Shown here one piece after another: positions 1-10,700 of a stretch of DNA of 64,000 bases. Origin of the DNA: Beroe ovata (lineage: Eukaryota; Ctenophora; Nuda; Beroida; Beroidae); the NCBI GenBank assembly GCA_946803715.1, contig CAMPET010000150.1, forward strand, positions 100,960 through 164,959, read 5' to 3'. The notes beneath the pieces are model-generated. The model had not been told where the DNA came from. It made no database searches and saw nothing but the letters and a program-made list of their open reading frames with translations. The first letter of the stretch is position 1. Each line of letters starts with the position of its first letter. The position numbers were made by a program, and so were the translations under genes.

Positions 1-540
1 TCATCAGCGGTCTGGCATCGCCCGACAAAGAGGCGCGCAACATCAACATGTGCACAATCGATTGTCAGATTTTATCTCGCGCGCACGAAAACCTGAGGTT
101 AGATATATTTGTCAGATGTTACCTGACCTGTTTCTCGCGCGCGGCGCCGAGCGCCTTCATCGAAGGCCGAAGCAGTCCTGTTTCGGCCTTCGATGAAGGC
201 GCGCGCGCCGCGCGCGAGAAACAGGTCAGGTATAACATCTGACATTGTCGATCGATGATAGAACCTGTCGAGAATTTCGTCGCGCGCGCGCGCAACTTAT
301 TCTCAGACTTATTCTGGCGCAAGCCGCTTCGCGGCTTGCATCAGCGGTCTGGCATCGCCCGACAACATCTGACAAAGATATATCTGACCTCAGGTTTTCG
401 TGCGCGCGAGAAACAGGTCAGGTAACATCTGACAAATCATCGATGATCGACGAGTTTGCGTCAGAAATCAAAATAAGTTCGCGCCGCGCGCGCGCAAAAC
501 GAAATTCTCGACAGGGTCTATCATCGATTGACGAGTGATT
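1..540. repeat. Cluster of CG-rich interspersed foldback repeats (types A and B)
   Basis: The stretch is built of two repeated modules. Type A is a long hairpin (110-244, listed separately). Type B runs roughly 245-374: it carries 'gtcgagaatttcgt', a (CG)n run, 'acttattct', the small hairpin AGCCGCTTCGCGGCT and 'atcagcggtctggcatcg'. A partial type B copy opens the window (3-30) and a reversed one lies at about 479-535. The same modules recur at 28430-29420 and 55180-55560, so this is a dispersed family. No coding capacity is seen; short ORFs here are chance readings of the CG runs. Confidence 0.8.
110..244. repeat. Foldback (MITE-like) hairpin element, type A
   Basis: Near-perfect inverted repeat of about 60 bp per arm. 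The ends are TGTCAGATGTTA (110-121) and its exact complement TAACATCTGACA (233-244). Inside are CCTGACCTGTTTCTCGCGCG and its complement, then a GCCTTCATCGAAGGCC motif that is itself a small palindrome. There is no ORF, so this would be a non-autonomous element. Target-site duplications are not obvious because it is nested in other repeats. Confidence 0.75.
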
Positions 541-1790
541 ATATGAAAAGCTAAAATCGTAAAAGATGGAAAAACCTGAACAAGATTGAAAATTGATCGC
601 GCAGTATGATGTATGATTATGCGTGGAGTATTTACTATTTTGTTTGATTTTTATCATTAACTTAATTAAATTATTTTTAGTCTGTTCAGGTTTTTTAATT
701 TAGCCAGTTGTAATCACTGCTGTTATTTTGTTATTGTTGTTAATGGAATCTTTAGCATAGGAAACTAGCTTCTAGCAACTAGGTATTAGACTATGGAAAT
801 TAACTGAAGACTTCTTGTTTCGTAGTGAGTACCCTGTGTGGGTACATAATTCAATGAATCAAATTAATGACGAGTGAAATGTCAAAATTGAGTTGCCTGA
901 AGGCAAAAACTTCTATTCATTTATGTATTTACAATTTGAGTCATGCAGCGTGGGAATGCAATTCTTTGATCATTGATCTATTTCAAATCCAATAAATCGA
1001 GGATTGGAGGAGCAGTACACATGCTGTGATGCATGTGCGCCTGCATCCACACATTTGGCATCAGAGAGCAAGGCGGTACTATCATCAATTATAGGCAATG
1101 ACAATTGTGATAATTACTATGAATTCATAATGCTTCACATGATTGAACTTTGCATACAGTGATGCAAAGTCAATTGAATCAAACCCACACACTTTCACCA
1201 CAAATCTACTGACAGCTTCAAGACAATAGTCTCACCACAAAGTGTGGCCCTTGCTTCTCAAATTTGATTGTAATAAGAAGTGATGATAAGTTTAAAACTC
1301 AATTTTGTACTAGAAAACCTGTCAAGTGGAGGTGATGTGCTACCCATTGAGCCAGATCGGTTACAACATAAATCAAAAACAGCTCAAAGATCGTTTTTCC
1401 TATTGATTGAGGTAGGTGTTGAGAGTTTAGGTCTCAACTATGCCCTTGAAATGTTAATTTCATGAAGGAGCACTTTGAAACAAATCAGCATTTCTTCTGA
1501 TAAGCACTGTGATCGGCATAAAACATAAAACACACTCCACATTTGACTTCTTTGATGGTGGAGCAATAAGTCATTTTTTAGAATGGAGGAATATAGACTG
1601 CAGCTTTGCAAAATTTAGTTTTCCAATGATTTTGATAGATCCTCAAACTATTATTCGTGGTTTCCTGAGTTATCCACATTAAAAGACCCATTTGCTTAAT
1701 AGTCTACATAGTCATATTTAATTAACAAAATATCTAGATATCATCTGGATTGGTCTTGGAAGTTTTAACATGAAGTAATTTGTATCAGGG
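541..1790. other. Non-coding flank upstream of PDCD11
   Basis: AT-rich sequence between the repeat cluster and the first PDCD11 codon. It presumably contains the promoter and 5' UTR of that gene, but I see no clear core promoter motif and no credible exon. Confidence 0.5.
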
Positions 1791-4700
1791 ATGGCAGATT
1801 CACAGGGTCCCAATACAAAGAAAAAGGATGTTACTGTCTTGCCTGGTGATGGGGATTTTATCAGGGGGAAGCCATCTCAACTGAAATCCACAGATGACAA
1901 GTTTAAAAGGACCATAGATAACATTTTTGTGAGTAATGTGAAGGGATTGGGGTTATGATAATATTTTGAAAGGATGTTCTAAACTCAATTCAATTAATAA
2001 TGAACTAAACAATACTTCCAAGATGTTGATTAAGATAGTTTTCTATGGATTCTATGTATTCTTCACTTAATTCCTTCACTTTATTTGTACATTCAGAGGA
2101 GAAATATCTTAATCTCACATTCATCCATGTGGAATGCTTATCAATAAGCATTCAGGTTGAAAAAGATGATCAAGAAAATGGAATCATGAAGCCAACAGAC
2201 TCTTCAAGAGATGAATTAAAGATGGGAAAATCCCTTGATGAAATAACCTACAAAGTTTGTACTTTGCCATAATTTTTGCTTAACCAGGAATTTTTGTGGG
2301 GGAGGGGGGTGTGGCAACGTGGGGGTAAGGATCATTCTCATGGATTATGCTTATTATTGATACCTCACAGAAACTGAGCTCAGGAATGTTACTGATGGCT
2401 GTTATATGTGAGATAGGAGAGCTTGATATTGTTGTCAATCTCCCCTTTGGACTCACTGGATTCATATCTGGTCAGTAATTTTTTACTCTGTTGTCAGTTG
2501 TAAGAAGTATGAAAGTATTCTACAACCCTGTTCGTGTTCAGGAACAGAAGTGAGCAATGAGTTTAACGAGATGCTACAGGCAAGCAATGAAGGTGCTGAA
2601 AATCAGGTATGACTATTAAATCATCTTATCATTGGGAATCGTCGCTTCAAAACTAATTTTTCTTAATGTGATCCTATTATTAGATAATCACCATAATTCA
2701 TACTAAATCCCAAATCAGGAGTTGGATCTCTGTGATATATTGACGGTTGGACAGTATGTCATCTGCAGTGTGGTTTCCATCACTGATGTTGGGAAAACCA
2801 AGAAAGCTAACGTGACCTTGAAACCTGAGGCTGTCAACTGCAACGTTAAAATGAAGGATGTGCAGAAGAACATGGTGAGAATTATAACTTTGGTGAGATC
2901 ATAGATCAATATTGATTAAGACTGAGTTCCCGTGCCCTATGTCAGTGAAACTCAGTTGATTAATGATTAATTAATCAATTAATTAATTAATTATGTTGAC
3001 TGCATTTTTAGGTGCAAATATGTAGTCAAATATCTACACATATGCCAATGAAAGGTTCACATATTCTGAATTTCAAACTTTCTGTCTTTTCTGTAACCTG
3101 TTGATCAGTTCATGGCTGATGATAAAATACGCGTACGTGTAGGTGAACTATGAGTATGTGGAAATTGTATTGATTTAACTCACTGGCACATCCACATTCT
3201 TTACAGAATTTGATCTTCCCATCTTCACAGGGTTCTGGAGATATATGGAGTAGGAATAAAGAAAGAAAAGGCACTGATTATTATTTTGGGAATTGAGCAC
3301 AGAATGTCCAGACCAAAAAGGAAAAAACGGTGAAAATTCACCGAGGAAAGATCCTTGAATAATAGAATCATAATAAATTAAAGGATAGTCTATATTACCG
3401 AGAAATTTAATGTTTAGAGAAATAGCTCCTTCATTGGCACCACACTGTCCCCATATTCTGTCCACTTATGACAATATGACAACAGAAAGGTGTCAATATG
3501 ACTGATGAAATGAGAACTGTCAATGACTTGCATTCTGGGTTATCCTGAAGTATCACCATTATATTCATATTTATTTCAATTGAGGAGGAATTGATCATTC
3601 AGTCATATGGTCATGTGAAAGATCTGAGATACCAATAATCGAAAGTCTATTACTACCTGACAAAATGAAATGCAATCTTCAATGATAGCATGGAGTTCAG
3701 ATTCAGGAAAACCCTGGACATCGTTTCCAAAAAAATCGGTGTCTAGGTATTGGCAAAACTCTGCAGAAGAATTACCTATAAAAGTATCAAATTGAGAGTT
3801 CCCTTGTTCAACCCTATCAATGTTCTACTTTTCTACGAGGAGTTGATGTCGATCGTTCAAACGATGGAACAAACTAACCAATCAAAGATCCGTTGATTAT
3901 CTAATCTGAGACATTGAAGAGCAAGGTCAACCAAATGAAGAATTTCATTTTCGCAAATTTCCTTCTAACCGAAGCGAAACGGACACTAAAACATCAAGGA
4001 AAAAGAGCACAAAGGATGCTGTACATGGTTATATTTCAAAGCAAGGATAGTTAAGACACACAGAAGAACAATAGTTATCGGCTATACACCCGCTTTGAGA
4101 AGCTTGATGAGAGCAATTGTTATGGAAGTTAGTTGCAATTAACCTAGGGACACTGACTGCCCAGATGAGGCTGAAATTGGGGGGAAATACCCTGAAAGTG
4201 AGAACTATGGAGACTTTGTGAATTGTGGGTAGCAAAAAATGTTGTGTTAGAATGAGGCGAAGCATAGAAAGGCGATCGTGGTATCATGGATGTTAACAGT
4301 ATGGTAACATCCACATGGTTGCCATGTTGACAGTATGGTTACAGCCACGTGGTTGCCATGTCAACAAGGTACCATGGTAACACACTCCTGATCGTCAGGT
4401 TGTACAGGGTGTGGTCCAGAGTGTGGAGGACTATGGTTACGTCATCAACACCGGAATAACGGGTATCCGCGCTTTCCTGCCCAAAGAAGAGGGGACTGCT
4501 CTCAAAACTTGTGATCTTGTTATGGTAAGACATTTTTGAGAAGTGAGTTTTTATTTTGAACTGAAAACTTTATCAGTTTTTGAGTAACGGAATTTTTGTG
4601 AGTGGATCTCGTTTGCAGGTATCATTCACCCATGTGACAGAGGGAAATGTCCAATGTGCCCGTTACGACCCTACAGAGGGGAAGACTTTATCTGACAAGT

Positions 4701-7700
4701 GTTTGACGACGTTTTCCTCCCTACTTCCTTGTCACCCGATCAAAGCACATGTTAAAAAACACGTTCCCAACGGTGTCAAATGCAGCTTCCTATCCGGAAT
4801 GCAAGGTTTGTACTACTTAATTGCCCATTCGATCATATACTCCTCAATAACCATAATATTGTAAACATGAACGTCACCGACGTCTCACTCCTCTTCCTCT
4901 TTACAGGTGGTGCTCACATGATTCATCTGAACGAGGCTATCACATCCTCCAGGGACATACAGGTACTTACGATCATAATATGAGAAACACGTCATATGAG
5001 AAACACGTCATGTCCTTTGGTACCACTAACCTGACAGGTTAAGAAATACTTTTCCTCTCAGATATCGATCTGAATCATTGATTTGGTTTTTCATTTGTTC
5101 ATCACCTCACAGGATCTTTACCCTGCGAAGCGGAAGTTAACGGCACGTGTTATCATGGTAAACCCCGTCACGAAGTCCGTTCTCTTGAGCACGTTACCAG
5201 GTCACGTTACCATGACAACACCCACGTGGGGCATGAAAAAGGGAGACGCTGTGTCAGGGGGCCAAGTGGTGAAAGTAACAAAACGTGGTGTCTTCGTGGA
5301 TGTGGGCTCCGGAATGCTGGGATTTGTACACGTGTCAAAACTACTGAATAAGGAAGTGGAGAAAATACCTGCTAATTTCAAAGTTGGGACAGAGGTGAAC
5401 AGATTCTCTAGTTCTCGTTTTTCATTCTTTTTCCAAGTCCCCTGACTATTCTTTTATTCTTCTCAGCCAAACCGCGCCTCTTTTACTCACTCTTTCTCAA
5501 CTCTAACTGCTTATCCATTTCACCCTGCTTGCCCTAACCACACCTCCTCCACTAGCCCTCACCTTCCCGTTCCCCTAACACTCACCTCCTCCTCACATAC
5601 TTAACCTGCCCGGTGCCCCTCATCCCTCACCTGCCCCTCACCACTCAGCACACGGCTAGGGTCATGGGTTTCCGTCTGGCGGACAATCTCATCCAACTCT
5701 CTCTCCGACCATCCGACCTCTCCAAACCATTTCTCTCATACCATGACATTGAAGTGGGGAAAATTGCTTCGGCTACTGTCGTGTCGATAGAAAGTTTTGG
5801 ACTGATAGTTAAGGTGGCTGATAATATCAGAGGTAAGAGGTTATATTTCATCTTGTTTTCTAAAAATAATTGTGGAAAATCCAGATAGTATTCCAAGACC
5901 TAGTTCTTTCATTTGGAGGAAAGCGCGGGTCTTTTACAGGTGTGGTAAACAAGTTGCATTTGGCGGACATCAACATCAAACATCCTGAGCTGAAGTTCAA
6001 ACAAAACCAGAAAGTGAAGGCTAAAGTTCTATCTGTCGATCCCTTAAAACGAAGATTGAATCTAACTCTCAAACGTAGCCTTATCAAAAACAGGTTTATA
6101 ACATCCTGAGTTGGGTCTTTGCTTGCCTCATCATGACATTTAAGAGATAAGTGAATTTAATATTGAAATTTTCAGTACTTCGACCATATTAAGTTACTCG
6201 TCGCTGGAAAAAGATCAGCATGTAACTGGCTGGGTTGCAGCGGTAAAAGATTTCGGTATCATCATGAATTTCTCTAACAATCTCAGGGTTAGTGTATATC
6301 ATTAGCTTGTTATGATCCGATCTGAAGCTGACATGTTCTGTATCATGACATATTTCACTTTTGAAAGTGTTTTCGCGTGGATTGAAGCTCATACTATTCT
6401 TCACAGGGACTAGTTCACTCAAGCGACATATCCAACGTTCCCATCACTGTAACAGATATGGCAAAGTTGTACAAAGTTGGCCAGGTATGCGAATGTGACA
6501 CTTGTGGCAAACTGTACCTTCCTAGAACTTTTTTGGAACGCGCCAACGAATTAAGGCAGAGATGCCGCGCGTTATGCGCGCGAAGAGAAATTTTGAATGC
6601 GCGGCGTGGGAATTTCGAACTCGCGCGCGCGCTGTGTGCAAATCGTAATGCACCAGAGCATGCTGGAAAGAGTGAGATAAGATGGCCGGTTGGGACCACC
6701 CATTCGTCACAACTTGCTGACACCACTGCATGACTATGACGTAGGAATGCTGATCACTGACGAAGGAATTCGTTGACACCAGTGCGTCAGAACAGGCCTG
6801 TGTGACGAATTGTTACTTCATTCGTCACAACTTGCTGACACCACTGCATGCCTATGACGTAGGAATGCTGATCACTTACGAAGATATTCGTTGACACCAG
6901 TACGTCAGAACAGGCCTGTGTGACGAATAGTTACCTCATTCGTCACAACTTGCTGACACCACTGCATGATTATGACGTAGGAATGCTGTTCACTGACGAA
7001 GAAATTCGTTGACACCAGTACGTCAGAACAGGCCTGTGTGACGAATGGTTATCCCATTCGTCACAACTTGCTGACACCACTGTTCGCTGTTCAGTGGTGT
7101 CTGCTACGCGCAAACAACTTTTGGAAGCATATCGTGATGAAATGCAATTGCTTCAATTTTTGATCCTAAATCCGAATATAGCATTCTCAATATCCAGGTT
7201 TTGACTTGTCGCGTCTCGCATGTCAACGCCGAGAAGGAGAAGCTATCGCTCAGCTTCAATCTACTACAACAGTCTGACAGTGATAAACAACCGAACTGGG
7301 CTAGAAAGGGGCAGATCCACTCTTGTACAGTGAGTATCTAACGACTTTCCATATGGCACTTTCATTCCTTACCCAATGATGCAGAAATTATTAGGGCTGA
7401 ATGATGGGAAAATCAAACTTTCGCTACATTCCAGGTACTTGAGAACAAGCCTCAAGGGCTCACTGTTCAGCTTGATACAACGAAAGAGCAAGCGTTCCTA
7501 CCTGTTCACCATCTCTCAGACTTCAAGACTCTTAACCAGCGAATCCTTCTAAAATACCAAACTGGTTCTAAAATCCCAGAGGTTCTTGTCCTTGATAAAA
7601 AGTTGAAAATCATCACAGTGACAGCGAAGTCTAGTCTCATTTCTTGGCTCAGATCATTCGAGAGTCCTCCTAAAATCACCGATTTCAAAGTAGACGATTT

Positions 7701-10700
7701 AGTCCCTGGTTTTATCAAGGATTTCCAGGATTACGGCTGTTTTGTGGAACTTGGTAATAGTTTGGTTGGTCTCTGCCCGAAAGCATGCCTATCAGATAGA
7801 TTTGTCAGTGATTCACGGTCAGTGTTCGGTCTCGGTGATACAGTAATGTGCAAGATAACCAACATAGATAACGAGAAGGGTCGGTTGTTGGTCAGTTTGA
7901 AGATGAGTGACGTGGAAACTGACTTGATCCTTTCGGGGAATGCTGCTCTATGCAATTACTTCTCGGAAATTGAGAGAATTTTCGGAAATGAAAACGAACT
8001 TCAGCCCGGGACAGTGGTGCGCGGATGCAAGATCACACGAGTATCAGATAGCGGGTTTTCTGTCACAGTCAATGCCGTAACACCTGGGTTTGTACCACGT
8101 GACAGTGCTGATGATGAAGCCGCGCACTGTGTCGGACAGACGGTGAAGGCAGTGATTGTCGACTACGATCCGAGTCAGGGGATTTATATCCTGAACACGA
8201 AGAATAACTTTGTGGAGGAGCTAGAAGGAGTAGAGAAGAAGAAGAAGAAATTGGTTGAAGGGGATGAGGTGGAGGGAAGAATTGTTGCTGTCATGGAGTC
8301 CTACTTTGTTGCTATGTTGCCGAATCAGGGATACAGGTATGTTTCCTGAATCTGAAAATATCTGATTCAGTTTAGCAAGGGAGAGGCATGTTGCGTATAA
8401 CATTCAATAGTTGAGATCACAATTTTGTCAGGTTCGGTTTTGTTCCTGTCCGCCAGCATGTCAATGATTCTGTTGGTCAGACCAATGCCGTGAAAAGCGG
8501 CGAAACAAAGAAATTCACTGTTCACCGTGCCAAGAAGGGTAATAACACAACAGTAATTGCAATTGCAAAGAAAATAATTTTCAGAGATGACATGAAACAA
8601 ATAAATTCTCAACAATTTCTCTGTCAGGCAAACCCCTGATCCTCTCGCTCAAGCTAGGAGAAGAGAAATCATCGAGAAAGCGAAAGCGCTCAGAAGACCA
8701 GGTCCTTGAACAATATTTTCCACAGATTTTGAGCCCATTCCAGGTTTCGGACAGGTTTTTCTTGATATCTTATTTTCAGGATGTAAAGTTTGACAACATT
8801 ACCCTGGGCAGTGAGTACACTGTCACTGTCAGAAGTGTCAAAGCTCTCCAACTGAATGTGCAGCTCGGGAGGAAGGTGCAGGGCCGCGTCCACATCACTG
8901 AGATCACAGACTCACCAACGGTGGGAATCAGTCCGTTATCAGACTTTAAACACGGAGACACGCTCACTGCCACTCTTATAGGATTCAGGTTTGCTATGTT
9001 CGCTAATTGTGCGCGCGTTTCGTGCTTCATTCCTCAGCAAAGTTATTCATTCCCCCCTCTCTCTCTCTTAGACACTCAAAGACGCACCGATACCTCCCGA
9101 TAACACGGACAGACTACACGAAGTCAATGGGAGAGTTTAGTTTACGACATTGTCCTCGAGTTCAGGAGATACGTGACGGAGATAAGGTACTTTGACTGGT
9201 TTCATGGTGGTTACCATGGATACCAGTTTTCGGTTAACCTGCCACGGCAGAAACTGGTCACCATCCACGCTCCAATATCGGTTGCTATAGCAACCTACAA
9301 TGCTGGATATCATTCGACGGCAATGTTGTTTGGTATCCACGGTCAAACCACTCTATACTACGCTGCTCTGTCAGTATAAACGCATGTACACCTTTTTGAA
9401 ATGTATCGTGTGAACGTGAACCAGGAATGAACATTGGGTAAGTTATCAACGAGCGTCCGATTAACAAAACTACGTATATCGATCATTTCTATTGCTGCCC
9501 CTGTTCTCTACAACACTAAATCACTGTTTTCCGTCTACACTACATTGTGTTTCAGGTTGAAGAATCCAAGGACTTTATCTCCACTTTGAAATCTGGAGAT
9601 CTTATCAATGGTTTTGTCAGATCCATAGATGCTCATGGATTTGTTTGGATCAGTAAGTAACCATCATCCCACTTTTAGATCTAATATATCTCCCACTTTT
9701 TTCTGATATTGACACCTTTTTCTAATGTCTTTTCTTCATCTTGGATGATTGCCAATCTCTGACACCTCCTACAGGTGTTACTCCGGGTGTTGAAGGTAGG
9801 CTCTGGCACCTGCTGACGTCATCAGAACGGGACGATGTAGAAAAGTGGGAGGAGAAGTTCACTGTCGGTCAGTGTGTCCCCGTGACAGTTTTCAGTACCC
9901 GGGATCATCGACTAGATTTGTCTCTTGTTGGTAAGTAAATTGTCCATATCCTTCTCGCCCTTTTTATTAACACCTTTCCGCTTCATTTTTCCGTCATACC
10001 GCTTTTTTCTCGCCCTTTTCGGCTTTCGCATCTATTTCCGTCCTTTTTGCTTCTTTTTCCGTCCTTCCCACACTTCTTTTCCATTATTCTTGAGTCTGCA
10101 ACAGCTCTCACTCTCTCTCTTAGTGACAACCAAGTCTTACCTTTGTTCCTCACTAGGTGCACTGGAAGTGGGTAAGAAGTTCTGGTGTAAAGTAACGGGG
10201 GTGTTACCGGGAATAGGTGTCAAGGTACAGGTTTCAGCAAGGGACTGGGGGATTGTTCCTATGACTGAGATTAACGGTGAGCTATAACTGAGAAACCACT
10301 TTGGTTCAATTTTCCTGGCATCAATTCAAATTTTCTAGCAATCGGCGATGTTGATTCAGCACACCATATTTTCCAGATACCTTCACGAAGGACCCTCTCT
10401 CAAAGTTCACTGAAGGAAGTCTAATTCACTGTGTTGTTGTTGATGTGCCAAGTGATGGGGAATCCAGCAGGAGACTTACTCTCTCACTAAGGAAGTCACG
10501 GACTAGCCAGAGATGGAAAAAGAATGGTACATTTGTTCCTACACATCTAAATCCTTTCAGTTTCATACAATCAAGTGTAATTACTATTGCACTCCTTTTC
10601 TACTCATTTTACATTGCTTGATTCCGTTAAAAATGAAGTTAAATTCATCACTCATTTCAATTTCTTTTTCGTCCATTTTACTCATTCTCCACTTTCCCCT

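Noticed and set aside
3175-3465. Minus ORF inside the large PDCD11 intron
   Set aside because: No family resemblance, no signal peptide and no flanking splice signals that extend it.
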